Origin: Aliarcobacter sp.
GTDB lineage: Bacteria; Campylobacterota; Campylobacteria; Campylobacterales; Arcobacteraceae
NCBI GenBank assembly: GCA_028703945.1
Contig: JAQVLW010000018.1
Span: 1 to 38,279, forward strand
Length of the DNA: 38,279 nt
Direction: 5' to 3'
A model generated the notes under the pieces. It did not search any database. It was not told where the DNA came from and saw only the letters and a program-made list of their open reading frames with translations. This document shows positions 17,972 to 25,769 of this stretch, one piece after another; the first letter of the stretch is position 1; each line of letters starts with the position of its first letter. A program made the position numbers and the translations under genes.

Positions 17972-19138
17972 TTATTTTATTGTAAAAACTTTATAAGTAC
18001 TCATTATAAAATAAGCTAAAATCGAAATTAAACAAATAGCCGCACCTATTGGAAAAAAAGTTTCATCATGAAAACTAAGTGCAATTGAAGAAATAATTGC
18101 TCCCAATCCAAATTGTAAAACTCCTACAACACCAGAAGCAACTCCTGCATTTTTGGGAAAGTGTTCTAAAGTTAATGCCATACAATTTCCAAAAATAAAC
18201 GCCATCATACTCATGTAGCAAGCTATTAAAATTACAGTTAAAATAAGAGTTATACTTTCATAATTTAAAGCAAATAATCCACCCGAAATTATTTGTACTA
18301 AAATTGCCATTTTAACTAGTTCAATTGGATTATATTTTTTTAATAATATCAAATTTACTTTTATCATTAGTATTAAAATAATAAAATTAATTCCAAAGAA
18401 AAAAGGAAAATAATCTGTTGGAATTTTAAAATATTCTATATAAATAAATGATGTTTTTGCAATAATTACAAAAAAACCACCAAAACTAAATCCTAAAACA
18501 AGCATTGCTTTTAATGCTTGTTTATGACTTAATACTGTTTTAAAAGATTCAATTACATTTTGTTTTGAATAAGTATAACTTTCTTCCAAATCTTTATATA
18601 TAAAAAATGCAACAAATAAAGCATAAATTGTTAAAAATATAAAAACTGCTTTCCAAGAATAAAAATGAATAATAAACGCACCAATTGCAGGAGCAATTAA
18701 TGGGGCAAAACTTCTTACCATTCCAATAAGTGCAAATACTTTTGCAGCTTCTTTTCCATGAAATCTATCTCTTACTGCTGCTGCTGCATTTACAACTACA
18801 ATTCCCCCAAAAAAAGCTTCAAAAAATCTAAAAAACCATAACTCATAAATAGTGGTACTAAAAATAATTACAAAACTAAAAAGTGCAAAACCTAAAAGTC
18901 CATAAACAGAACTCATTTTTCTTCCATATTTATCAGAAATTGGTCCACCAAATATTTGACCAACCGAAAAACCAATTAAAAATATAGATAAAGATAATTC
19001 TATTTTTTCAATACTTACATTAAAAGCATTTGCAATATCAGGAATAGATGGAATATATGTATCAACTCCCATGGGTGCTACTGAAGATAAAATTGATAAA
19101 AGAATGATTAAGTATAAGTGATTAGTACTTTTTTTCAT
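17972..19138 (-). CDS. Bcr/CflA-family MFS drug exporter
   Basis: The 388-residue protein has 12 predicted membrane helices. It begins with the Bcr/CflA signature (MGVDTYIPSIPDIANAFNVS) and has MFS motif A between TM2 and TM3 (GGPISDKYGRK). By family it is a proton-driven exporter of drugs or small metabolites; the substrate is not predictable. The ATG overlaps the stop of the marR-like gene by 4 nt (ATGA), so the pair is an operon and the exporter is expected to be induced by whatever ligand releases the MarR protein. No terminator hairpin is evident after it. Confidence 0.93.
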   Translation of the reverse strand: MKKSTNHLYLIILLSILSSVAPMGVDTYIPSIPDIANAFNVSIEKIELSLSIFLIGFSVGQIFGGPISDKYGRKMSSVYGLLGFALFSFVIIFSTTIYELWFFRFFEAFFGGIVVVNAAAAVRDRFHGKEAAKVFALIGMVRSFAPLIAPAIGAFIIHFYSWKAVFIFLTIYALFVAFFIYKDLEESYTYSKQNVIESFKTVLSHKQALKAMLVLGFSFGGFFVIIAKTSFIYIEYFKIPTDYFPFFFGINFIILILMIKVNLILLKKYNPIELVKMAILVQIISGGLFALNYESITLILTVILIACYMSMMAFIFGNCMALTLEHFPKNAGVASGVVGVLQFGLGAIISSIALSFHDETFFPIGAAICLISILAYFIMSTYKVFTIK

Positions 19139-19563
19139 GATAGTTCTTCCACACTTAAGGCTACTTTTTCAAGAAGCTTAATGAGTGTATTCATATCTTC
19201 ATCTTTTAGTTTTGAACTTAAATTTTTTCTAAAACCTTTTACATAAACTGAACATTTATCCAAAATATCCTCACCTTCTGGTGTTATTTCAATCAAATTT
19301 GTTCTTTTATCTTTTTGAGTTTTTTTAATAAAATCTTTAGTTTCTAAAGCATTTAAAGCTCTACAAATAGTAGTTTTATCTTTTCCTAAAATAGTTGCAA
19401 TTTTTGTTTGAGTTACATCTGATTCATATTTTATAATCTCTAAAACAGCCCTTTGTTCAGGTGCAATATTAAAAGGTTGAAGCATTTGAGTATATTTATT
19501 ATTTATTTTATTTGCTGTTTGGTTGATTTTAAAACCAATTGATCTTTCTAATTCATAAGACAG
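19135..19563 (-). CDS. MarR-family repressor, probably with a non-ATG (CTG) start
   Basis: The winged helix is clear: TQTKIATILGKDKTTICRAL as recognition region, then a wing with KTQKDKRTNLIEITPEG. From the first ATG (19485) the protein is 116 residues, short for MarR, and begins in the middle of helix 1. The open frame continues upstream and encodes a typical MarR first helix (ELERSIGFKINQTANKINNK). The only near-cognate start with a ribosome-binding site is CTG at 19563 (AAAGGA, 6 nt spacing), giving 142 residues, the usual length. No ATG, GTG or TTG is in frame there. A palindromic operator lies just upstream, so it should repress itself and the exporter gene, which it overlaps by 4 nt. 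Confidence 0.85.
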   Translation of the reverse strand: MSYELERSIGFKINQTANKINNKYTQMLQPFNIAPEQRAVLEIIKYESDVTQTKIATILGKDKTTICRALNALETKDFIKKTQKDKRTNLIEITPEGEDILDKCSVYVKGFRKNLSSKLKDEDMNTLIKLLEKVALSVEELS

Positions 19564-19577
19564 AATAAATCCTTTAA

Positions 19578-19604
19578 TTGTATATGCAATAGTTGCATAT
19601 ACAA
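19578..19604. promoter_or_regulatory. Perfect palindromic operator of the MarR/exporter operon
   Basis: TTGTATATGCAA (19578-19589) and TTGCATATACAA (19593-19604) are exact reverse complements separated by TAG. Size and symmetry fit a MarR dimer site. It lies directly upstream of the AAAGGA ribosome-binding site and overlaps minus-strand -10 candidates (TACAAT at 19577-19582, TATATG at 19596-19601), so bound protein would block transcription. Confidence 0.8.
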
Positions 19605-19626
19605 CCTTTTAAAAAGGTTAAAAATA

Positions 19627-20283
19627 TTAGTTATTTATTACTTGTAAAATATCTAAAGGATGTTTTACTATAAAATCAGCTCCATTTGTTAAGAGTTCTT
19701 CTTCATCTCTAAATCCCCATAAAACACCAATTGCTTTCATATTTGCACTTTTTGCTGTTTGCATATCAACCATTGTATCACCAACAAAGAATATTTCAGA
19801 ACAAGGAATATTTAATGCTTTTGCTATATTTATTGCGCCAATTGGATCAGGTTTTCTTGGAACTTCTTTTTTTTGTCCATGAACTTCTTTGAAATTATAA
19901 TTTTTAAATAAATGATTTATATAAGCAACCGTAAAATCATGGGGTTTATTTGATAATACTGCTAAATTATAATCAAGTTTTTTAAGTTCATCCAATAATT
20001 CATAAATTCCTGCATAGGGTTTTGTTTTAGCATGAAGTTGTTGGTCGTACTCTTTTTTGAATCTTTTTAAAACTTCATTTTTTATCTCTTGGGAAGAATC
20101 TTTTAAAGCATTATTCACTAAAACATCAACACCACTTCCAACAAAATATTTATAATCATCTATTTTATGTATAGGAAGATTTAATTCCTCCAAAACTTTA
20201 TTCATACAAACAGCTATATCTTCTAAAGAATCTATTAGCGTACCATCTAAATCAAATATTATTGTTTTTTTACCAGCCACCAC
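19627..20283 (-). CDS. gph: HAD-family phosphatase, phosphoglycolate phosphatase-like
   Basis: The HAD motifs are complete: motif I IIFDLDGTLIDS (nucleophile and acid Asp), motif II Ser in LAVLSNKPH, motif III Lys in PRKPDPIGA and motif IV VGDTMVDMQTA. A helical cap lies between motifs I and II, as in Gph/PGP enzymes that remove 2-phosphoglycolate. The substrate is not certain from sequence. A TTG at 20301 would give 224 residues. GTG at 20283 (218 residues) is better because GGAGGAG lies 5 nt upstream. That ribosome-binding site is made of the Gly codons of the TPM protein's C-terminus, so the genes overlap by 14 nt and are likely coupled. Confidence 0.9.
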   Translation of the reverse strand: MVAGKKTIIFDLDGTLIDSLEDIAVCMNKVLEELNLPIHKIDDYKYFVGSGVDVLVNNALKDSSQEIKNEVLKRFKKEYDQQLHAKTKPYAGIYELLDELKKLDYNLAVLSNKPHDFTVAYINHLFKNYNFKEVHGQKKEVPRKPDPIGAINIAKALNIPCSEIFFVGDTMVDMQTAKSANMKAIGVLWGFRDEEELLTNGADFIVKHPLDILQVINN

Positions 20284-21199
20284 TTGCTCCTCCTCCACCA
20301 AAACTTCCTCCTTTTCCCGAAAAATCTTTACTTATTGAATTAACACTTTTCATCATATTTCCTACTGTATCTAAAACTTCTTCAAGATTTTTAGAGTTTA
20401 TAGAATTGTTTGAATATTCATTTATCAAAAGATTGTTAAAACTTTTGATGCTCGCATAACTAATTATAAAAACAAAAATAAAAATACCAATTGAGAGTAT
20501 TAAATAGTATTCAGTAAAGCCTTTTGAAATCAAAAAAGTTAAAAACCCTAGAAAAGAAGAATTCATCAATGATCTTGAAGTTTTATAAAAGAATAAATTT
20601 TTTGTTTTTCTTGAAATAGAGTTTGTAAACATTGAAAAAAATATTAAAGCAAAAAAAATCAAAGGAATAAAAAAAGCTAATTTATCGTTATTTGAGAAAT
20701 CCCCCGTATCTGCTTTTGGGCTATATTCACCTTGAATAGATAAAATAATTTCATTAACAGCTTTTAAAACTCCAAGTTCATACTGTTTTGCTTTAAAATT
20801 TGGCATTATTGTATAATTTATAATTTCATGGGAAATTTTATCTGTTAACGCGCCTTCTAGTCCATAACCAACTTCAATACGAATTTTCTTTTCAGCCATT
20901 GAAATTACGAGTAAAACACCATTATTTTTTTCTTTTTCTCCAATTCCCCAATATCGCCCAAGTTGATATGAGTAATCTTCTATTTCATAACCATGAAGTG
21001 AATCTAAAATAACAACAACAATTTGATTTGTTTTTCTTTTTTCATGGTCTTTTAAAATAGAGTTAATATCATTTTTTATTGCAGGTGATAATAAATTTAC
21101 TTGGTCAATTATTCTTCCTTCTAGTTTTGGAAAATATTGAGTTATATCAGCATTTAAAAAAGAGAAGATAAAAGATAGAATTAATATAATTTTTTTCAT
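20270..21199 (-). CDS. Secreted/membrane TPM-domain protein with Gly-rich tail (YgcG type)
   Basis: The 309-residue protein has a signal peptide (about 1-17, ending FLNA), a TPM domain (about 20-150; DQVNLLSPAIKNDINSIL, then NNGVLLVISMAEKKIRIEVG and GYGLEGALTD), two membrane helices near 170-255 and a C-terminus of Gly, Ser and Trp (SFGGGGASGGW). This is the YgcG/TLP18.3-Psb32-MOLO-1 architecture, often found beside LemA. The biochemical function is not settled in the family. It overlaps its upstream partner by 4 nt (ATGA) and provides the ribosome-binding site of the gph-like gene in its own tail codons. Confidence 0.9.
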   Translation of the reverse strand: MKKIILILSFIFSFLNADITQYFPKLEGRIIDQVNLLSPAIKNDINSILKDHEKRKTNQIVVVILDSLHGYEIEDYSYQLGRYWGIGEKEKNNGVLLVISMAEKKIRIEVGYGLEGALTDKISHEIINYTIMPNFKAKQYELGVLKAVNEIILSIQGEYSPKADTGDFSNNDKLAFFIPLIFFALIFFSMFTNSISRKTKNLFFYKTSRSLMNSSFLGFLTFLISKGFTEYYLILSIGIFIFVFIISYASIKSFNNLLINEYSNNSINSKNLEEVLDTVGNMMKSVNSISKDFSGKGGSFGGGGASGGW

Positions 21200-21813
21200 G
21201 TTAACTCGATTACATTATTTGGAAGTTCATTTGCATCATCTGCTTTGATTGGGAATTTCTCAATTAAAATAGAACTACAAGCTACGATTGCTTTTATATA
21301 TCCATTTAATAGCTGATTATCTTTTATATCACTTATAAATTCATCTACAATACTTTGCCAATGGCTATTTGGAATACTTTTAGATATTTCTTCATCCACA
21401 ACTATCTCTACAAATTTTTCATCAAAACTTACAAAAAACATTATTACTTGTTTTGATTTTGTTTTATGCAATTGTAAATTAAAAAATTGATTATGGGCAT
21501 TTCTTGAAGCTACTTGATATTTATAATTTTTAGGAAGGATTTTTAAAAAATAGCTTTTAAACCTTTCTGAAAAAACATAAATACCAATAAATACTAATAA
21601 TTGTATTTGAATTAATTCAAATGCAGTTTTAAAACTAACAAGTAATAATAAAAATGAAATGAAGAATAGACTAAAAACTGCAAACATTGCAGAGGCTAAT
21701 TTATAATTTCCGCTTCTTTTTGTAACAACTGCCACAAGTTCCATAGAACTAAATTTCTCAAGATTTTCTATCTCTTTTGAAATAAGTTCTTTTTCTTTAT
21801 TACTCAAAATCAT
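21196..21813 (-). CDS. TPM-domain membrane protein
   Basis: This is a 205-residue relative of the gene downstream without a signal peptide. A cytoplasmic N-terminal TPM start (KELISKEIENLEKFSSMELV) is followed by two membrane helices (about 39-60 and 67-83). The rest of a TPM-like domain comes after them, with QVIMFFVSFDEKFVEIVVDE. LemA-TPM-TPM triplets are common in bacteria, with the proteins thought to act together at the membrane. It overlaps lemA by one base (TAATG) and the next TPM gene by 4 nt, so the three should be made in step. Confidence 0.88.
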   Translation of the reverse strand: MILSNKEKELISKEIENLEKFSSMELVAVVTKRSGNYKLASAMFAVFSLFFISFLLLLVSFKTAFELIQIQLLVFIGIYVFSERFKSYFLKILPKNYKYQVASRNAHNQFFNLQLHKTKSKQVIMFFVSFDEKFVEIVVDEEISKSIPNSHWQSIVDEFISDIKDNQLLNGYIKAIVACSSILIEKFPIKADDANELPNNVIELT

Positions 21814-22406
21814 TAGAATTTAACTTTTGGAGCATCTTGCTCTGTTTGACTTGCACTAAAAGTTTCTTTGATTTTAGCTTCAGGATGTACAATTGCAGCT
21901 ACAAGTTTTCCTGGCATTGTTTTTAACTCTAAGTTGTAAAGTTTTACAGCTTCAATAAAATCTTTTCGGGCAACTGTAATTCTGTTTTCTGTTCCCTCAA
22001 GCTGAGATTGAAGAGCCATAAAATTTTGATTTGCTTTTAACTCAGGATATTTTTCAACAACAACCATAAGTTTTGATAAAGCGCTTGAAAGACCTGTTTG
22101 AGCATTTGAAAATTGTTGCATAGCTTCTTTATTATTTAAACTATCTGCATTTATATTCATTTGAGAAACTTTACTTCTTGCTTCTGTAACTTCAACAAAA
22201 GTGCTTTTTTCATGTTGCGCATAAGCTTTTACAGTTTCAACTAAATTTGGTATTAAATCAGCTCTTCTTTTATATTGATTTTGTACTTGTGACCATTTTT
22301 CATTTACATTTTCATCAAGTTTTGGAATATTATTGTAGTTTGAAATTATTAGATAAATCAAAGGAACGATAATAACAAGAATAATTAAGATAAGAATTTT
22401 TTTCAT
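21813..22406 (-). CDS. lemA: LemA family protein
   Basis: A 197-residue protein with one N-terminal membrane helix (about 3-21). The diagnostic LemA stretch follows (NEKWSQVQNQYKRRADLIPN, LVETVKAYAQHEKSTF), then a helical bundle ending in PEAKIKETF. By family it is anchored in the membrane with a small N-terminal outside segment; its molecular role is unknown. AAAAGG lies 6 nt before the ATG and a TATACT -10 box lies 28 nt upstream. It is the first gene of lemA-TPM-TPM-gph. Confidence 0.95.
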   Translation of the reverse strand: MKKILILIILVIIVPLIYLIISNYNNIPKLDENVNEKWSQVQNQYKRRADLIPNLVETVKAYAQHEKSTFVEVTEARSKVSQMNINADSLNNKEAMQQFSNAQTGLSSALSKLMVVVEKYPELKANQNFMALQSQLEGTENRITVARKDFIEAVKLYNLELKTMPGKLVAAIVHPEAKIKETFSASQTEQDAPKVKF

Positions 22407-22433
22407 ATTTGACCTTTTAGGAAATTTAGAGAT

Positions 22434-22439
22434 AGTATA
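22434..22439 (-). promoter_or_regulatory. -10 box of the lemA operon
   Basis: TATACT on the minus strand, 28 nt before the lemA ATG, leaving a short leader with AAAAGG. No convincing -35. It lies in the 232-bp divergent gap shared with the acetolactate-synthase-like gene. Confidence 0.5.
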
Positions 22440-22504
22440 AGAAATATCATTAATTTGCTATAAAGTATTACATAATAAGATTATTATATTAAGCAGTAAT
22501 AAAC

Positions 22505-22536
22505 TATAATCACTTTTGTGTAAAAATATACACAAA
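22505..22536 (+). promoter_or_regulatory. Promoter with overlapping palindromic operator upstream of the ThDP enzyme gene
   Basis: TATAAT at 22505-22510 is followed at once by the exact dyad TTTGTGTA (22515-22522), 6 bp, TACACAAA (22529-22536). The dyad would cover the transcription start, which fits repression. Its TGTG-N-CACA form also resembles Crp-like sites. A start here leaves a leader of about 120 nt before the ATG at 22639. Confidence 0.5.
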
Positions 22537-22547
22537 TTTTTATTTAT

Positions 22548-22603
22548 TTGATAATCGATAGAATATAAACAATTTTTTAATAGATGTTGAATATGATTAT
22601 CAA
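22548..22603. repeat. Separated inverted repeat in the leader of the ThDP enzyme gene
   Basis: TTGATAATC (22548-22556) recurs as its exact complement GATTATCAA (22595-22603), 38 bp apart. Each copy is followed by ATA on its own strand, directly in the second copy and after one extra base in the first. They could be two sites for one regulator or the feet of a loop. TTGAT is also the half-site of Crp/Fnr-type regulators, but neither copy makes a full FNR box. Confidence 0.4.
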
Positions 22604-22638
22604 TAATTATTTTTAGAAAACAAAATGGAGTATATAAA

Positions 22639-24285
22639 ATGAACGCATCAGAATTATTTGTAAAAGCGTTAGAAAACGAAGGTGTTGAATATATTTTTGG
22701 AATTCCAGGTGAAGAAAATCTTGATTTTCTTGATGCACTACGAACTTCAAATATTAAATTAATTTTAACAAGACATGAGCAAGGTGCTGGATTTATGGCA
22801 GCTACTTATGGAAGATTAACTGGAAAAGTTGGAGTTTGTTTATCAACTCTTGGCCCTGGAGCTACAAATTTCGCAACAAGTGCAGCTTATGCACAACTTG
22901 GTGGAATGCCTATGATGATGATTACAGGTCAAAAACCAATCAAAAAATCAAAACAAGGAAGATTTCAAATTATCGACATCGTTGGTATGATGAAACCTAT
23001 GACTAAATATGCAAAACAAGTTGTTAATGGAAATAACATTCCATCAATGGTGAGAGAAGCATTTAAAATCGCAACTACTGAAAGACCAGGTGCCGTTCAT
23101 ATTGAATTACCTGAAGATATTGCAGCTGAAGAAGTTGAATTTAATATTTACCCTGTAAAAGAGTTCAAATATCCAAAAGCTGGAAAAGACACTATTGCTG
23201 ATGCAGTTAAAATGATTGAAAATGCAAAAAGACCATTATTATTAGTAGGTGCTGGTGCAAATAGAACAAGAATTGGAACAGCTTTAACAGATTTCGTTAA
23301 TGAAACTGGAATTCCATTTTTCTCTACACAAATGGGAAAAGGTGTTATTGATGAAAATCATAAACTTTGTTTATCAACTGCTGCATTATCTAAAGATGAC
23401 TTTATTCACTGCGCAATTGAAAGAGCTGACTTAATCATTAATGTTGGACATGATGTTATTGAAAAACCACCATTTTTTATGGAAAATACACCAGATGCTA
23501 CAAAAGTTATTCATGTTAACTTTTCACCATCAGATGTAGATGATACATATTTCCCACAACTTGATGTTATTGGTGATATTGCTTCAAATATTACAAGTTT
23601 AACAACTGCAATTTCTCCTCAAGAACATTGGGATTTTGAATATTATATTAGAATGGTTGATGAGATTAAAACGCATTTAAATAAATACTTTGGAGATACA
23701 AGATTCCCAATCTTACCTCAAAGAGCTGTAAGAACTATTAGACAAACATTAGCTGCTGAAGATATTGTAACACTTGATAATGGTGTTTATAAAATCTGGT
23801 TTGCAAGAAACTATAGATGTGCTCAACCAAATACATTATTACTTGATAATGCATTAGCGACTATGGGTGCTGGACTTCCATCTGGAATGGCTGCAAAAAT
23901 GGTAAATCCTGATAAAAAAGTTGTTGCTGTTTGTGGCGATGGTGGATTTATGATGAATTCTCAAGAAATGGAAACAGCAGTTAGATTAGGTCTTGACATA
24001 ACAGTAATTATTTTAAATGATAATGCTTATGGAATGATTAAATGGAAACAAACAGGAATGGGATTTGAAACATTTGGTTTAGATTTAGGGAATCCTGATT
24101 TTGTTAAATATGCTGAAGCTTATGGCGCACATGGTTATAGACCAACATCTTGTGAAGATTTTGCAGAAACTTTAGAAAAATGTGTAAACAGCAAAGGTGT
24201 ACATTTAATTGATTTAGCAGTAGATTACTCTTTAAATCATGCAATTTTAAATGATTTATTAGCTAAAAAACAATGTTTAATATAA
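22639..24285 (+). CDS. Acetolactate synthase-like ThDP-dependent enzyme
   Basis: The 548-residue enzyme has the three-domain layout of the AHAS/ALS/pyruvate-oxidase group. The N-terminal domain has FGIPGEENLDF and catalytic E47 (TRHEQGAGFMAA), followed by TLGPGATNFAT. A middle FAD/cofactor-like domain covers about 185-330. The C-terminal ThDP-binding domain has GDGGFMMNSQEME (G433-D434-G435) and the metal-site Asn in LNDNAYGMIKW. The likely reaction is condensation of two pyruvates to acetolactate plus CO2. No small regulatory subunit follows, and the partner is an aldehyde dehydrogenase, which argues against a simple biosynthetic ilvB. Other 2-oxoacid carboligase or decarboxylase activities are possible. 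TGGAG lies 8 nt before the ATG. Confidence 0.85.
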   Translation: MNASELFVKALENEGVEYIFGIPGEENLDFLDALRTSNIKLILTRHEQGAGFMAATYGRLTGKVGVCLSTLGPGATNFATSAAYAQLGGMPMMMITGQKPIKKSKQGRFQIIDIVGMMKPMTKYAKQVVNGNNIPSMVREAFKIATTERPGAVHIELPEDIAAEEVEFNIYPVKEFKYPKAGKDTIADAVKMIENAKRPLLLVGAGANRTRIGTALTDFVNETGIPFFSTQMGKGVIDENHKLCLSTAALSKDDFIHCAIERADLIINVGHDVIEKPPFFMENTPDATKVIHVNFSPSDVDDTYFPQLDVIGDIASNITSLTTAISPQEHWDFEYYIRMVDEIKTHLNKYFGDTRFPILPQRAVRTIRQTLAAEDIVTLDNGVYKIWFARNYRCAQPNTLLLDNALATMGAGLPSGMAAKMVNPDKKVVAVCGDGGFMMNSQEMETAVRLGLDITVIILNDNAYGMIKWKQTGMGFETFGLDLGNPDFVKYAEAYGAHGYRPTSCEDFAETLEKCVNSKGVHLIDLAVDYSLNHAILNDLLAKKQCLI

Positions 24286-24303
24286 AAATTTGAAAGGAAA
24301 AAT

Positions 24304-25695
24304 ATGAGTACAATAGAAGTAACATCACCATTTGACGGCAAAGTTGTTGGAACAGTAAAGTTTAGTACATTTGAAGAAGTAGAAGGTGCTATTGATTTAG
24401 CTCATAAGACTTTTTTAGATACAGCTAACTGGTTACCAAGATACAAAAGAGTTGAGATTTTAGAAAATGTAATGAAAATTATGTCTTCTCAAGTTGAAGA
24501 GCTTACAATCCTTTGCGCAAGTGAAGGTGGAAAGCCTTATATTGACTCAAAAGTTGAAATTCTAAGAGCTATTAATGGTATTAAAATTGCTATTGAACAC
24601 CTAAGTGTTTATGAAGGTAAAGAAATAGCAATGGGACATACAAGTACAAGTGCAAATAGAATGGCTTATACTTTTAAAGAACCAATAGGAGTTGTTGCTG
24701 CAATTTCTGCATTTAATCACCCATTTAACTTAGCAGTTCATCAAGTTATTCCTGCACTTGCTGTTGGTTGCCCTGTAATTATTAGACCAGCTACTCAAAC
24801 TCCAATGAGTGCAATTAGACTTGTAGAGATTCTTGAAGAAGCAGGACTTCCAAAAGGATGGGCACAAGCTGTTGTTTGTGATAGACGTGGTGGAGAGTTA
24901 TTAGCAACTTCTACAAAAACTAACTTCTTAACATTCATCGGTTCAGGACCTGTTGGCTGGTACTTAAACTCAAAAGTAAGTCCAGGTACAAGGGTTGCTC
25001 TTGAGCATGGTGGAGTTGCACCTGTTATTGTTGAGCCAGATGCTGATATTGCAGATATGATACCAGCACTTGCAAAAGGTGGTTTTTACCATGCTGGACA
25101 AGTTTGTGTTTCTGTTCAAAGAATTTATGTACATGAATCAATTTTTGATGAGGTTGCAAATAAGTTAGCAAATGTTGCATCAAAATTAGTTGTTGGTGAC
25201 CAATTAGATCCAAAAACTGAAGTTGGACCATTAATTAACAATGATGAAGTAAACAGAGTTGAAGAATGGGTAAATGATGCTGTTGCTAAAGGTGCAAAAA
25301 TTTTAACTGGTGGAAAAAGAATAGGTGCTTCTTGTTTTGAACCAACTGTTATTTTAAATCCTAGTGAAGATGCAATTATCTCTCAAAAAGAAATATTTGG
25401 ACCGGTTGTTTGTATTTATTCATATAAAACTTTAGATGAAGCAATTGCAAGAGCAAATTCATTAGAAGTATCTTTTCAAGCAGCTGTATTTACAAAAAAT
25501 ATAGACACAGCTTTAAAAGCAGTAAAAAGATTAAATGCAACTGCTGTTATGGTAAATGACCATACTGCTTTTAGAGTAGATTGGATGCCATTTGGCGGAG
25601 CTAGAATTTCTGGTCTTGGAATGGGTGGAATTCCTTATTCAATGGAAGAAATGTCAAACGAAAAAATGATGGTGATTAAATCACCTGTTTTATAA
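24304..25695 (+). CDS. NAD(P)-dependent aldehyde dehydrogenase
   Basis: A 463-residue ALDH superfamily enzyme oxidising an aldehyde to a carboxylate. Catalytic Cys is C268 (HAGQVCVSVQRIYVH) and the general base is E234 (ALEHGGVAP), with the normal 34-residue spacing. The oxyanion Asn is in SAFNHPFNLAVH. The usual cofactor-binding Lys of the KPA motif is Arg here (VIIRPATQTP), which is unusual. The HAGQVC-SVQR region resembles the lactaldehyde/phenylacetaldehyde-type branch. It starts 18 nt after the ThDP enzyme with AAAGGA upstream, so the two are co-expressed. A carboligase/decarboxylase feeding an aldehyde to this enzyme is the natural inference; the substrate is unknown. Confidence 0.9.
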   Translation: MSTIEVTSPFDGKVVGTVKFSTFEEVEGAIDLAHKTFLDTANWLPRYKRVEILENVMKIMSSQVEELTILCASEGGKPYIDSKVEILRAINGIKIAIEHLSVYEGKEIAMGHTSTSANRMAYTFKEPIGVVAAISAFNHPFNLAVHQVIPALAVGCPVIIRPATQTPMSAIRLVEILEEAGLPKGWAQAVVCDRRGGELLATSTKTNFLTFIGSGPVGWYLNSKVSPGTRVALEHGGVAPVIVEPDADIADMIPALAKGGFYHAGQVCVSVQRIYVHESIFDEVANKLANVASKLVVGDQLDPKTEVGPLINNDEVNRVEEWVNDAVAKGAKILTGGKRIGASCFEPTVILNPSEDAIISQKEIFGPVVCIYSYKTLDEAIARANSLEVSFQAAVFTKNIDTALKAVKRLNATAVMVNDHTAFRVDWMPFGGARISGLGMGGIPYSMEEMSNEKMMVIKSPVL

Positions 25696-25712
25696 TAAAT
25701 AGCAAAGTTTGT

Positions 25713-25747
25713 AAAAGCTAAGGTTTTTTAACCTTAGCTTTTTTTAT
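25713..25747 (+). terminator. Strong intrinsic terminator after the aldehyde dehydrogenase
   Basis: A 13-bp perfect stem AAAAGCTAAGGTT / AACCTTAGCTTTT (25713-25725, 25730-25742) with a TTTT loop runs into further T residues. It ends the ThDP enzyme-ALDH operon 18 nt after its stop codon. Confidence 0.93.
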
Positions 25748-25769
25748 TTTTAAAAATAATAGGATAATT

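Noticed and set aside
19603-19619. AACCTTTT / AAAAGGTT hairpin as terminator of the gph-like gene
   Set aside because: The loop is too tight unless the stem is cut to six pairs, and no T run follows on the minus strand. It may be only the upstream edge of the marR promoter.
22548-22603. Fur or FNR box upstream of the ThDP enzyme
   Set aside because: The GATAATC segments are half-sites only. Neither a 19-bp Fur box nor TTGAT-N4-ATCAA can be built from them without several mismatches.
25025-25231. Minus-strand frame of 68 codons inside the aldehyde dehydrogenase
   Set aside because: It covers the catalytic region of a clear ALDH, and its Gln/His/Leu-rich translation is typical of an antisense shadow.
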